Notes under the pieces: model-generated
What the model was told of the DNA's origin: nothing
Databases searched by the model: none
What the model saw: only the letters and a program-made list of their open reading frames with translations
Source: Rubripirellula sp.
GTDB lineage: Bacteria; Planctomycetota; Planctomycetia; Pirellulales; Pirellulaceae
Assembly: GCA_029213145.1 (NCBI GenBank)
Contig: JARGNK010000008.1
Location: 44,991 to 95,131, forward strand
DNA: 50,141 nt
Direction of reading: 5' to 3'
Translations under genes and position numbers: made by a program
Shown here: one piece after another, positions 16,069-25,405 of the stretch
How the letters are laid out: each line of letters opens with the position of its first letter
Position numbering within the stretch: position 1 is the stretch's first letter

Positions 16069-18624
16069 ATGAAAGGGGTGTGCATTGGCCTGCTCTTGCT
16101 TGGTTGCAGCCATTTGCAGGCGCAGCAAACCGCAGACAATTTCCCCAGTGAGCTAACTGAGGAAATTGATAGCCAGCTTCGCGAGGCGAAGGTTAATCTC
16201 CAAAACGAAAAGCAGCGGGCTAGTCACACGGAGAAGCGAGTCTCGCTGCTGTCCGAGATGCGTCGACTGCTCGTTGCATCGCACGCTTTGCGGGAAAAGT
16301 TGGAACAGGTCGAAAGTGAGGAGCCCGCTGCAGTCGAGGGGATCGAACGCCGATTGGAGCAGATCGAAATCTCGATCGGACGGCAGGAGAGTCGGTTAGG
16401 AATCCATGAACTGAAAGGTGAGCTGCTGGAGTTACTGCATGAAGTCACACGGATCGACCAAGAAAGCTCTCAGCTTGAGTTGAAAAGACAGTTGAAGCAG
16501 ATGGGAGACGCTTCTGAGCTGATGGAAAGACAGTTCCAAGCTTGGCTGGCTGGCGAAGAGGAGGTTAGGGATGCCGTCGAGGAGCTGTGGGAGAGATTGG
16601 AAGGGGACTTCGAGGAGACGGTGGAGTCGATTCGAATTCGAATTGAAATTCACTATGCTCGAGAAGAGGGAAATGACAACGAAGCGGATGAATTAGAAGC
16701 AGAGCTCCGCGAGATAGAATCGTTCCGCCAGCGGGTGATGGGTGGAGAGCAGGAGGGAGATTCTGTACCTGACGGTGCCAGCTTACCGATTGAGTTGACC
16801 GAAGATGATTTCACTGCCGTCGCGAGTAAGGATTACCAACAACATGTTATCCCATTACTAAAAACTTTTTGTTTTGAATGCCACGACGGGACTAGCAGTT
16901 TCGGTGACCTTGATCTTGAAAAGATCGTGAAGGACGAGCCGTTGGTCATCAATCGTGATCATTGGCTGAATATCATCCAGCAAATCAAGGTCCGATCAAT
17001 GCCGCCTCCGGACGCTTCATTGCCTGGGGAAGCAGAACGAAGGTTACTCGCGGCATGGTTGACCCGCGCCATCGATAACTTTGATTATCAATCGGTTCAG
17101 CGGGTCGGTTACGAACCGGCTCGGCGGCTAACGCGGGAGGAGTACAACAACACGATTCGGGACCTGGTCGGTATTGACCTGCGGCCAGCTGATCGATTTC
17201 CCGCCGACATGACAGCATCGAGTGGGTTTCGAAACAGCGCCAATAGTTTGTTCTTTCAACCGATTACTTTGGAGCGTTTCGTCGGAGCGGCCGAAGCGGT
17301 TGTCGACGAAGCCTATCCCGTCGAGCCGGTGATGGTGGCGCAGCGGCAGGCTTGGCAACGACTCCTTGCCGATGATCCGGAAATCGGTCGCCCAGACGAG
17401 ATCATTCGTCGATTTGCCTCCAAAGCCTTTCGGCGTCCTTTGCACGCTGACGAACAAAGGCGTTTGGCTGATCATTTTTCAAATCGGGCGGCTGCCGGGA
17501 CTGAGCCACGGCAGGCGATTCGAGATGTGTTGAAAGTCGTGCTGATTTCTCCGGCGTTTTTGTTTCGCAGTGAACAGCTTTCGGACAATTCAAGGATCTC
17601 CGATTACGAATTAGCCACTCGTTTGTCTTACTTTTTGTGGGCCTCAATGCCTGACGATCAGCTTTTTGATTTAGCCCGCTTGGGGCGGCTTTCCGATCCG
17701 CAAATTCTGCGGGCACAAGTCGATCGAATGCTGGAGGATTCACGTTCAGAAACACTCGGAATACAGTTTGCCGCGCAGTGGTTTGGGACTGAGAATCTGA
17801 ATCGAGTGCGGCCCGGCCAAATTGATAACCCCTGGGCAACAGATGGATTAATTCAAGCCATGAAGGCAGAGACAGCGATGCTGTTCGAGACATTGATTCG
17901 CGAGGATTTGCCCATCGAGCGTTTGTTGGACGCTGATTTTACTTTTTTGAACGAAGAACTCGCCCGGCACTATGGTCGTGATGACGTTGAGGGGATTGAG
18001 ATGCAACGTGTCTCACTGACCGATTCAAAACGTCGTGGCTTGTTAGGCCATGGAAGCGTCTTGGCGATTACTTCGTTTCCGGGACGCAGCAGTCCGGTCA
18101 TGAGGGGGAACTGGATTTTGAGCGAATTGCTGGGAACACCACCTCCTCCTCCACCTCCTAACGTCAGTCAATTCGATGAACGTGTTGCAGAGAAGCGTAG
18201 ACTCTCTCAACGCCAGAAATTGCAACTGCATCGCCAGAACCCAAATTGTTACGCTTGTCATAGTCAGATTGATCCCCTTGGATTCGCATTGTCGGAATTT
18301 GATTGGTTTGGAAGGTTGGTGCGAGGTGGTAACCGCCGGCAGGTTGATAGCAGCGGTACCCTTCCCGATGGCACCGAGGTTCAGGGGCTCAGGGGGTTGA
18401 GTGAAGCGATTACCAGCGACCGGATCGGAGATTTGAGTCGCCAAGCGATCACGAAAATGCTTTCCTACGCGCTCGGACGTCAACTGGAGTATTACGACGA
18501 AGCGACCGTGCGAGAATTGTTAGTGGATTTTGAAAACGACGAACGAAGTTTACGTGGTCTGGTCCATGAGATCGTTCAGACCGACACGTTTCGAGCGAAT
18601 GATTTTCTGGAGAGTGAACAATGA
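16069..18624 (+). CDS. Planctomycete cytochrome (DUF1587/1595/1592/1588/1585) with N-terminal coiled coil
   Basis: An 851-residue exported protein. The N-terminus MKGVCIGLLLLGC looks like a lipoprotein signal. Residues about 25-225 are strongly charged and Glu/Leu/Arg-rich, predicted coiled coil. A c-type haem site CFECH (C268, C271, H272) follows, then the usual domain chain: DUF1587 (about 345-415, TREEYNNTIRDLVG), DUF1595 (about 435-500, FRRPL), DUF1592 (about 510-640, ELATRLSYFLWASMPD), DUF1588 (about 655-755, with a polyproline run and a second CxxCH, CYACH at 727-731) and DUF1585 (about 770-845, KMLSYALGRQLEYYD). Function in this family is unknown; two haem sites suggest periplasmic electron transfer. 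Its stop overlaps the DUF1552 gene start (ATGA). The start is chosen by the signal peptide; the ribosome site is weak. Confidence 0.85.
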   Translation: MKGVCIGLLLLGCSHLQAQQTADNFPSELTEEIDSQLREAKVNLQNEKQRASHTEKRVSLLSEMRRLLVASHALREKLEQVESEEPAAVEGIERRLEQIEISIGRQESRLGIHELKGELLELLHEVTRIDQESSQLELKRQLKQMGDASELMERQFQAWLAGEEEVRDAVEELWERLEGDFEETVESIRIRIEIHYAREEGNDNEADELEAELREIESFRQRVMGGEQEGDSVPDGASLPIELTEDDFTAVASKDYQQHVIPLLKTFCFECHDGTSSFGDLDLEKIVKDEPLVINRDHWLNIIQQIKVRSMPPPDASLPGEAERRLLAAWLTRAIDNFDYQSVQRVGYEPARRLTREEYNNTIRDLVGIDLRPADRFPADMTASSGFRNSANSLFFQPITLERFVGAAEAVVDEAYPVEPVMVAQRQAWQRLLADDPEIGRPDEIIRRFASKAFRRPLHADEQRRLADHFSNRAAAGTEPRQAIRDVLKVVLISPAFLFRSEQLSDNSRISDYELATRLSYFLWASMPDDQLFDLARLGRLSDPQILRAQVDRMLEDSRSETLGIQFAAQWFGTENLNRVRPGQIDNPWATDGLIQAMKAETAMLFETLIREDLPIERLLDADFTFLNEELARHYGRDDVEGIEMQRVSLTDSKRRGLLGHGSVLAITSFPGRSSPVMRGNWILSELLGTPPPPPPPNVSQFDERVAEKRRLSQRQKLQLHRQNPNCYACHSQIDPLGFALSEFDWFGRLVRGGNRRQVDSSGTLPDGTEVQGLRGLSEAITSDRIGDLSRQAITKMLSYALGRQLEYYDEATVRELLVDFENDERSLRGLVHEIVQTDTFRANDFLESEQ

Positions 18625-19979
18625 GTCGTCCTTGGAAACTGTCACGGCGGGCAATGCTCCGAGGGGTCGGTGCTTCTGTCTCGTTGCCTCTGTTGGAAGC
18701 CATGCTTCCTAGCTCCGGCCTTTGTGCGGCGGAGGAGCAGAAAGCTGTGACGAGAGTTGCTTACCTTTACATTCCTAATGGGGTCGCTGATGGATCTTGG
18801 CAGCCTAAGGAAGTCGGCGACCAAGGCGAAATCTTGGAACTGAATCGCTGGATGAAGCCGTTGGATTCCCACCGTGAGGATCTGACGGTGTTTCGAAATC
18901 TATGGACACCGCAGGGAAATGGACATATCGCAGGTACGGCGACTTGGTTGACCGGTGGTGCATTCGATGGTCAACGAATTACAGCGGGTGGAACTTCGGT
19001 GGATCAGTTGGCGGCGAGATATTTTCGAGGGAAAACGCTGTTGCCATCACTGGAGCTTTCAGTGAAAGGCGAAGGGATATTCACGAGTAGTTTGCCACGG
19101 AATTCTGTTTCATGGGTGGATGCAGCTACTCCCGCTCCGCGGGACATTGAGCCACGCGTTGTGTTTGACCGCATGTTTCGCAGTGGCACCACCGGGCTAG
19201 GTGACCCATCAGTTGTCGACCTCGTCCTCGATCATTCGCGGAGCATGAAGCGGCGGGTCGGTCGGTCTGACCAGGGTCGGATTGATGAGTATCTCGAATC
19301 AGTCCGCGCTATCGAGAGAAGGCTCGAATTCGCAGCGTCGCAGAAACGGCGAGCGGTTGAAGTCCCTGGGTTGCAGGATGCTCTGCAGCGTCCTGGTCCG
19401 GGAATTCCCGAGGATCATGCAGATTACATGAGATCAATGATGGACATGATTGTGCTCGCGTTCTGGAGTGATGCGACTCGAGTCTGCACCTTCATGATGG
19501 ATCATGGACAAAGTAATCGATACTTCAACTTTATCGATCAGGTGAAGGGTACCTGGCACGCGCTGTCGCATTGGAAAGACATCAGCGGGCGCACTGAGGA
19601 TGATGACGGCATGACATCCTGGAGCACCCGGGAGGAGAAGCGGGACATGTACAATCGCGTCACGCGCTGGCACACCGAACAGGTGCAGTATTTGTTGCAG
19701 CGACTATCCGAGATTAAGGAACCTCACGGCCGTTTATTGGATACCAGCATGATCGTCTACGGGTCGAGTCTTGCCGATGGGCATGAGCATGAGGCGAGAA
19801 ACTTGCCGACGCTTTTGGCTGGCGGAAGTGGTTGCGGTATTCGGCAGGGTAGATTGCGCGACAGCAATGATGATCTGTCAATGTCGCAATTGCACCTTTC
19901 GATCCTTCAACGACTCGGTCTTCCACAGGAACGTTTCGCCGATGCAGACGAGCCATTGGACTTAGAGACGCAAGGTTAA
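18621..19979 (+). CDS. Tat-exported DUF1552 protein
   Basis: A 452-residue DUF1552 protein. The N-terminus SRRAMLRGVGASVSLPLLEA is a twin-arginine signal (about 1-37), so the protein is exported folded, possibly with a cofactor. Typical family segments follow: VAYLYIPNGV, FRNLWTPQGNGHIAGTATWL, and LLDTSMIVYGSSLADGHEHEARNLPTLLAGG near the end. DUF1552 resembles DUF1501 proteins, which share an alkaline-phosphatase/sulfatase-like fold; catalytic activity is not established. The four-base ATGA overlap with the upstream cytochrome gene indicates co-translation, and this pairing is common in planctomycetes, so the two probably act in one periplasmic complex or pathway. Confidence 0.88.
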   Translation: MSRPWKLSRRAMLRGVGASVSLPLLEAMLPSSGLCAAEEQKAVTRVAYLYIPNGVADGSWQPKEVGDQGEILELNRWMKPLDSHREDLTVFRNLWTPQGNGHIAGTATWLTGGAFDGQRITAGGTSVDQLAARYFRGKTLLPSLELSVKGEGIFTSSLPRNSVSWVDAATPAPRDIEPRVVFDRMFRSGTTGLGDPSVVDLVLDHSRSMKRRVGRSDQGRIDEYLESVRAIERRLEFAASQKRRAVEVPGLQDALQRPGPGIPEDHADYMRSMMDMIVLAFWSDATRVCTFMMDHGQSNRYFNFIDQVKGTWHALSHWKDISGRTEDDDGMTSWSTREEKRDMYNRVTRWHTEQVQYLLQRLSEIKEPHGRLLDTSMIVYGSSLADGHEHEARNLPTLLAGGSGCGIRQGRLRDSNDDLSMSQLHLSILQRLGLPQERFADADEPLDLETQG

Positions 19980-20337
19980 TGCCCGGTAGATGACGTGAGG
20001 TCGGCATTGTGGGATTGGCAATCGGTTTGGGATTGGCAAGCGGTGTGGGATTGGCAAGCGGTTTAAGACTGGCTGGCAGGGTGAGGCTGGCTCGGTTGTG
20101 TGAACCGCTGGTTTCGACTTGATGCTCGTTTTTCTTTCGCGTGTTCGCTTGCCGTTGGGTGTTTTTTCGATGGAATCCCTACAGTCATCAATGACCGGAA
20201 AAGTTGCGGTGATGCTCGCGTTTCCTCCGATCTTCCAACTTGGTGCGATCTCCAAACTCGGTTGCATCATCGAGATTCTCATTCTCTCTGCCATGGTACG
20301 GACGTCGGGCTGAGCACCTGCTTGTTGTTGTCGTGCC
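19980..20337. other. 358-bp intergenic region with an 18-bp array
   Basis: No gene supported. It holds the 18-bp tandem repeat at 20011-20064 just after the DUF1552 gene and presumably the promoter of the following lipoprotein gene. Confidence 0.55.
20011..20064. repeat. 18-bp direct tandem repeat, 3 copies
   Basis: The unit gggattggcaagcggttt occurs at 20011, 20029 and 20047 with single-base changes. It starts 31 bases after the DUF1552 stop codon. Confidence 0.9.
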
Positions 20338-22116
20338 GTGGCTGCATTCCGTTTATTCCATCCGATCGCTGTTGCCGGCTTGCTGGTAGCAGGACTCGTT
20401 TGCACAAGCGGATGTCTATCCACACGGGTGAATTGGGCCGACCCCCATTTCGCCGGAACGCAACCACAGGCCTGGACGACACGTCATTGCTCGTTCAATC
20501 GCATTGAAGCGCGGTATACGCAGGCCTTGCAATTAGAAGAACGTTGTTGTGAATCCTGTGTGGACCTTTTCTTCGAGGTCGCGATGGCGACTAGGCATCA
20601 TGACGGTCCTGCTTGTGACACCTGTCGCAGGCGTCGATTGCATAAATCGGCTTTGATCAGGCTGGTCGTGGCTGGCCAGCGGTTTTGCAGGCTCGATCCG
20701 CGAAGTGGACTGCTGGTTCGTCGCGAGGGGCATGAGCAGAAGATACCAATCACACACGAAGGTTTTGTTTGGGGAACGGATCGATTTGAGGAGTTAGTTC
20801 CTGTTGGAAACTACGATACGAATGGGATCCGCAATCTGTATCGCCGGGGGGGAGTAGGCATTCCGCTGGTTGTCGCGAGCCGAGCTCCGTTGGGCGAACC
20901 ATTTCTGGTTGATCAGGCGGTCTTTCCTGCGACATTACAAATGCATGTTGGCCCGGAGGCGGAGGATGGCGATTGCATTTCACATCCGTTGGAACGTGAG
21001 ATTCGCTTGGAGTTGTACGATCCGTTAAGAAAGGATTGCACTATCGCAACGGAGAAACCCGAGAAGATTTCGAAGGATCTTTCCGCTGCACTCGCATACC
21101 GTTTACGCAATGATTCTCAGAACATCTTAGAGGATTTTGTTCGTTCTGGGTCAACAAGAGGCGAGGGGCGACTCAGGACATTGGAGCCCTATCAACCGGG
21201 AAAGGTGCCTGTCGTCCTGATTCATGGGCTGCTCTCGAACCCATTCACATGGGTTGAGATGGTCAATGAACTGCAAAATCATCCTGGTTTTCTTGACGAC
21301 TTCCAGATCTGGGCTTTCGAGTATCCAACCGGGCAACCATTTCTAGACAGCGCGGCTGGTTTGCGCAGGCAATTGCGGGCCTCGCGTCGGCTGTTCGATC
21401 CTGACGGGAAAGATCCAATCTTGGCGGAAACGGTTTTGATCGGACATAGCATGGGTGGGTTGCTCGCAAAGCTGCAGGTGACCAAAAGTGGGGATGATCT
21501 TTGGCGATCCGTTGCCAGGATACCGATCGAGCAGGTCGTTGTATCTGAAGAGATCCGGCAAAGAGCGATTGAATCGTTCTATTTTGAACCATCCCCCAGT
21601 GTTTCCCGCGTGATCTTTATGGCAACCCCGCACCGTGGTTCTGCATTCGCGCGTAGTTGCATTGGAAGACTGGGGTCTTCGTTGGTTTCCGAGTCGGGGA
21701 CTCGGAAGCGTGAACACGCTCAATTGATTCGTGATAATCCTGGTGTCTTTCGCCCTGAACTCGAGGAGCGAATTCCGACAAGTATTGACTTGCTTGAGCC
21801 TAACAGTTTGTTGCTTAAGGCTATTTCTCGCGTCCCCGCCAGCAGTCGAGTTCGCATGCACTCGGTGATCGGCAGTCGATGTTGCACGTTACTAGAAGGG
21901 CGATCTGATGGCGTCGTGCCAGTGAGTAGCGCGAAAGAGAGCCGCGCAATCACCGAACGAATTGTCAAGGCAACCCACACCCAAGTGAATAAGCACCCCG
22001 ACGCGATTCGAGAAGTGATCGCAATTTTGAACCTGCACCTGCAGGAGTCTTGCCAGGCATGCGCGGAATCAAGTAACGAAACGGATGCACTGCTCAACGA
22101 GTCTCTGTCGCTGTAG
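20338..22116 (+). CDS. Lipoprotein alpha/beta-hydrolase (lipase/PGAP1-like)
   Basis: A 592-residue predicted lipoprotein with signal AVAGLLVAGLVCTSGC. The hydrolase domain begins near residue 290: oxyanion-region HGLLSNPFTW (H296), then nucleophile elbow GHSMGG with S371, a later ATPHRGS segment, and a C-terminal VIGSRC..DGVVPVSSA strand that should carry the acid residue. It resembles bacterial lipases and PGAP1-like esterases; substrate unknown. The N-terminal 280 residues are unusual: cysteine-rich motifs CCESC and CDTCRRRR early on, then a region without recognised domain. The start is GTG at 20338, the only usual start codon between the in-frame stop at 20311 and the signal peptide. It converges with the potassium-channel gene. 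Confidence 0.8.
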   Translation: MAAFRLFHPIAVAGLLVAGLVCTSGCLSTRVNWADPHFAGTQPQAWTTRHCSFNRIEARYTQALQLEERCCESCVDLFFEVAMATRHHDGPACDTCRRRRLHKSALIRLVVAGQRFCRLDPRSGLLVRREGHEQKIPITHEGFVWGTDRFEELVPVGNYDTNGIRNLYRRGGVGIPLVVASRAPLGEPFLVDQAVFPATLQMHVGPEAEDGDCISHPLEREIRLELYDPLRKDCTIATEKPEKISKDLSAALAYRLRNDSQNILEDFVRSGSTRGEGRLRTLEPYQPGKVPVVLIHGLLSNPFTWVEMVNELQNHPGFLDDFQIWAFEYPTGQPFLDSAAGLRRQLRASRRLFDPDGKDPILAETVLIGHSMGGLLAKLQVTKSGDDLWRSVARIPIEQVVVSEEIRQRAIESFYFEPSPSVSRVIFMATPHRGSAFARSCIGRLGSSLVSESGTRKREHAQLIRDNPGVFRPELEERIPTSIDLLEPNSLLLKAISRVPASSRVRMHSVIGSRCCTLLEGRSDGVVPVSSAKESRAITERIVKATHTQVNKHPDAIREVIAILNLHLQESCQACAESSNETDALLNESLSL

Positions 22117-22194
22117 CTTGAATGTTCAAGCGTGGGGGAGTATCGAAGCGAGTGGGGCCGACGAACATGATCGCTTTCGAACAAAACGAAGCTT

Positions 22195-22218
22195 AGAAAT
22201 TCTGCAAGCGAATTTTCT
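22195..22218. terminator. Weak inverted repeat between convergent genes
   Basis: AGAAATTC (22195-22202) and GAATTTTCT (22210-22218) can pair with one bulged base around a 7-base loop, between the lipase and channel genes. The stem is AT-rich, so this is only a candidate bidirectional terminator. Confidence 0.3.
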
Positions 22219-22327
22219 GCCTCACTGAAGTTGGCTGTGAACGCAGATTCCGCCTGATCGTCACGGGATCGGCCACGACTTTACTGTTGGCGTCACGAGA
22301 CTCAATTGTCGGTTCAACGCGTGTCAT

Positions 22328-23032
22328 CTAATCCTTGTCAGGATTGTTACGGGGCAATTCGTAAACTTTCGGAAGCGAACTGACGAGCCATGCGATTCCG
22401 ACCGCCACGTAAAATTGGCCGGTTACCGACTGCATCCAAGCCAACGTTCTGGTGATACGCCCTGCCGGGATGATGTCGCCGTAGCCGAGTGTGGACATCG
22501 TGACAAAACTGTAGTAAACGAAGATCGAAAACTCGCCGACAATTTCTGTCGAGGCAACTGTATCTTGGAATTGTGGAGACTGGAGCGAGTCGGGATTGAC
22601 GGTGTAAGCTGCCCAATAGGTGAGCGCCCACGCTAAACCGAATAGCAGATAGGCAGACAGCGCCTTAAGTACCGAGTCAAAATCAACTTCTTGCGAAAGG
22701 AGGGTCTTCGTCAAGATTTTTCCTCCCACATACCAAAAGAACAAGCTGCCTGCCAAGCAGTGCGTCACGAAAAGCCATTTCCACTCGACCAACATGGACG
22801 CAAAGCCAGCGGGTAGAGCGACGGACAAGAATGCAATTGCAAATGTTCGCAGATTTGACCGAGCGGCAATGGCCGCACATATCAACGTCAAGGAATACCC
22901 AGAGATCAACACTGGGCGACCAGCCTTCATCTCCTCAAATAGCGGCAGAATTAACAAGCTGAGCAGGAGTGATGCGAGCAGCCCGACTCCGGTGAAGGAA
23001 TATTTGCTACCGCTTTGGTCCGAATCTAACAT
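22328..23032 (-). CDS. Potassium channel family protein
   Basis: A 234-residue inner-membrane protein with the potassium selectivity filter TLGYGD (residues 181-186) in a pore loop after VYYSFVTMS. It has about six membrane helices: 17-33, 43-57, 63-80, 87-103, 127-143 and 201-220, with the last two enclosing the pore. This arrangement differs from a simple two-helix KcsA channel, because four helices precede the pore pair, as in voltage-gated-like channels. No charged S4 helix is evident and no RCK/TrkA-N domain follows, so gating is not apparent. AGGA lies about 11 bases before the ATG. It stands alone. Confidence 0.85.
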   Translation of the reverse strand: MLDSDQSGSKYSFTGVGLLASLLLSLLILPLFEEMKAGRPVLISGYSLTLICAAIAARSNLRTFAIAFLSVALPAGFASMLVEWKWLFVTHCLAGSLFFWYVGGKILTKTLLSQEVDFDSVLKALSAYLLFGLAWALTYWAAYTVNPDSLQSPQFQDTVASTEIVGEFSIFVYYSFVTMSTLGYGDIIPAGRITRTLAWMQSVTGQFYVAVGIAWLVSSLPKVYELPRNNPDKD

Positions 23033-23433
23033 GTCACAAATGATCCTGAAAACATCGACTGCTCGGGTGACAAAAATGGGGGTGATTCTTGAGGGTCACT
23101 CTTGAATCCTCGGTATTTGTACTGGAGTTCGCCCGCTGCGGGGATATCGATCGATTCGCTGCATTGAACAATCGATGATTTCACAAGCGAGAATCGCCCC
23201 ATTTGCCCGAATCCTGTCTTGCCTGAATCCTGGGCTGGTTAGCCAAGGAGGTGATACATCCATTTGTCACACCGAGAGCGGCGGCATGCAGCGAATAAAA
23301 CGTTGGAACGCGACCGGCAGCACGTTTGGGCTCGGTCGGCCAAGCGAGTCGTTCAGGCTCCAGTTGTTCAGGCAGGTGCCCATCTTCCGCTAGGCAGAAC
23401 CTTTGCCATGGGGAGTGATCGAATTCCAACCCT
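23033..23433. other. 401-bp intergenic region
   Basis: No gene supported. It contains an imperfect 16-bp duplication at 23205-23236 (gcccgaatcctgtctt, then gcctgaatcctgggct). The rest is featureless apart from short chance frames. Confidence 0.5.
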
Positions 23434-24270
23434 TCACGGGGAAGTGCGAGGGTCTGTCAAGAGTTGACCTTGCCAGACGGTGCAGGCGGTGCCGGACAAA
23501 TGGACCCGATCGCCGATCATTTCACAGAGCAGTTTCCCGCCTCGTTGCGAGGCTTGGTAAGCGACCAATTTGGTTTTTCCAAGTTGTTCGGCCCAAAGTG
23601 GGGTAAGGCAGCAATGGGCTGATCCGGTAACGGGGTCCTCATCGATTTGATGCTGGGGTGCGAAGAAACGGGAGACAAAGTCGATGTCTGCGGTGTTGGA
23701 TTTTGCTGTCACGATGATTCCCCGAGTTGGAATCTTTCTCATCCGATGGAAATCAGGCTGCAAGCCTCGCACAATCTGTTCCTCCTCGACAATTGCGACG
23801 AGGTCGAATTTTGATTGCTTGACGTCTGCTGACTCGACGGCCAACGAAGATCGAACCTCATTAGCCAACTGCTCGTTGACAGTGTCGGCGACTGGTGTGA
23901 CAGGAAAGTCCAGGGAGATCAAATCACCCGTTTGCCGGCAGGGTAGCTCACCACTGCGCGTTCGAAAGTGAATCACCTGATCATTTGATGCGTATCCAGC
24001 GTCATACAGAACGTGAGCGGTAGCAAGTGTCGCATGTCCGCACAAATCGACCTCCGCCGCGGGTGTGAACCACCGTAGGTGAAAGTGACCCGGATTATCG
24101 GTAGGGACCACAAATGCCGTTTCAGAAAGGTTCATCTCGCTTGCCACATTTTGCAGCCAGCGATCAGCAGGATACTCGTTCAGCAGGCACACGGCTGCGG
24201 GGTTTCCCGTGAATGCTTCGGCAGCGAATGCGTCGACTTGCCAAACAGGGATGCGTGGGCGGGCGTTCAT
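23434..24270 (-). CDS. PhzF-family isomerase-like protein
   Basis: A 278-residue cytoplasmic protein of the PhzF family, a diaminopimelate-epimerase-like fold in two halves. The N-terminal motif VDAFAAEAFTGNPAAV and the catalytic glutamate in NLSETAFV (E50) are present, as are the ELCGHATLA-type segment (EVDLCGHATLATAHV) and the second-half DPVTGSAHC loop. The phenazine enzyme isomerises a dihydro-hydroxyanthranilate, but most family members, including this one, sit outside phenazine clusters and have unknown substrates. There are no phenazine genes nearby. The first ATG is used; the upstream GAG is a weak ribosome site. DUF1569 lies upstream on the same strand with a 106-bp gap. Confidence 0.88.
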   Translation of the reverse strand: MNARPRIPVWQVDAFAAEAFTGNPAAVCLLNEYPADRWLQNVASEMNLSETAFVVPTDNPGHFHLRWFTPAAEVDLCGHATLATAHVLYDAGYASNDQVIHFRTRSGELPCRQTGDLISLDFPVTPVADTVNEQLANEVRSSLAVESADVKQSKFDLVAIVEEEQIVRGLQPDFHRMRKIPTRGIIVTAKSNTADIDFVSRFFAPQHQIDEDPVTGSAHCCLTPLWAEQLGKTKLVAYQASQRGGKLLCEMIGDRVHLSGTACTVWQGQLLTDPRTSP

Positions 24271-24376
24271 TGAAATCTCGGCTTGAAGATTGGTTTTGAC
24301 TAAGTTGCCGCGTTAGAAACCAGCGTTCGTAACGAACCACAACGGACCATACTGGTTTGGTAGAACGCTACCAGAA

Positions 24377-24847
24377 TCAGACGGCTTCTTGGTTGGGAAT
24401 CAGAAAGCCGAGGTGATGGGCTGCGTGCAGCCACATGAGTTGTTGCCAAGTGTCGACGCTCAAGTCGTCAAGCATTGGGTAGTTTTCGATCGGGCCAGCG
24501 AAGGATTCGGCCGTTCGAATGGTGTCGATGCATTCATCGATCAATGGGTCATTGTCTTGGTCGGGGAGCGAGACGGGCTTTAGCTTTTTGATCGTCGGTG
24601 CACTGAACATTTTGCGGTTTCGGAGCATCCATCCAAAAATCCATTTCATGACGGTAGCCCGAGCGATCCAGGGCAGTCGAAAACCGAATCCGTTCATCCC
24701 GCCGTTCATTGTCATCTGCAGATGTTCGCAAGCTTGCGTCAAATTCCAGTTCTTCAGCTTTGTGTAGCCAACCGATCGAAGATGCTCGATTTCGGCGATC
24801 ACTTGGTCGGCTGTCTGAAGGTCAAGCTGTCGTTTGCTCGAAGGCAT
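24377..24847 (-). CDS. DUF1569 (DinB-like fold) protein
   Basis: A 156-residue protein matching DUF1569, a group related to the DinB/YfiT four-helix bundle. Histidines in CEHLQMTM (about residue 43) and WLHAAHHLGFLIP near the C-terminus fit the three-histidine metal site of that fold. The length is normal for the family. Some DinB-like proteins are thiol-dependent transferases, but no activity is known for DUF1569. No clear ribosome site precedes the first ATG. It is on the same strand as PhzF and the CoA-binding protein but well spaced from both. Confidence 0.75.
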   Translation of the reverse strand: MPSSKRQLDLQTADQVIAEIEHLRSVGYTKLKNWNLTQACEHLQMTMNGGMNGFGFRLPWIARATVMKWIFGWMLRNRKMFSAPTIKKLKPVSLPDQDNDPLIDECIDTIRTAESFAGPIENYPMLDDLSVDTWQQLMWLHAAHHLGFLIPNQEAV

Positions 24848-25012
24848 AGGCTAGGTTCACGCGTCTTTCAGGGCGGGGAAAGAATGACGTTTGATGCAGG
24901 TGTGTATCAAGGGGGGTGACACTTGCAGGGCATTGCCCGCCATGGCTTGGCAATGGGGGCCCAGAAATTCGATTCGATTCGAATCATGCACGTTAATGCG
25001 ACGACACAAAGG

Positions 25013-25405
25013 TCATTCTCTTGCCAGTAGTACGAGCACGCAGCTTCCGTCATCGATAACGGTCAGGCCGGCGCGGCGGGCTGACTCGCTCGATTCTGCA
25101 TCATTCGCACCAGGCTGCATCCAAAGGTGTTTTACACCACAACGAATTGCGTCGGCAACCACTTGTCTTGTCACCGGAGGTGGTGTGACAACGGAGACCG
25201 ATTCCGGAGCCTCGGGAAGGTCAGCGATCGAAGCGTAGGCTGCTTGCCCTTCGATTTGTTCGGCAAACGGGTTCAACGGATGGACGTTTCGACCCGAAGA
25301 CAATAGTGCTCGAAAGATCTGATTTCCATATTTGTGTTGGTTCGCCGATGCTCCAGCCACTGCAAAGGAAGATGCTGCGAGGAACTTCGCAATTTCTTTT
25401 TCCAT
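25013..25405 (-). CDS. CoA-binding domain protein (YccU-like)
   Basis: A 130-residue cytoplasmic protein of the CoA_binding (YccU/YneT) family, a single Rossmann-like domain. Motifs are FAVAGASANQHKYGN at the first strand and loop, VHPLNPFAEQIEG, and the VVTPPP and LWMQPGA strands, as in the CoA-binding half of succinyl-CoA synthetase-like proteins. Function is unknown beyond likely nucleotide or CoA binding. The ATG at 25405 is chosen because GGGAG precedes it by eight bases; ATG at 25429 would add eight residues and lacks this site. Confidence 0.85.
   Translation of the reverse strand: MEKEIAKFLAASSFAVAGASANQHKYGNQIFRALLSSGRNVHPLNPFAEQIEGQAAYASIADLPEAPESVSVVTPPPVTRQVVADAIRCGVKHLWMQPGANDAESSESARRAGLTVIDDGSCVLVLLARE

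Noticed and set aside
23434..24270. Phenazine biosynthesis
   Set aside because: Only a PhzF-family gene is present, with no other phz gene nearby; the family is broad and mostly unrelated to phenazines.
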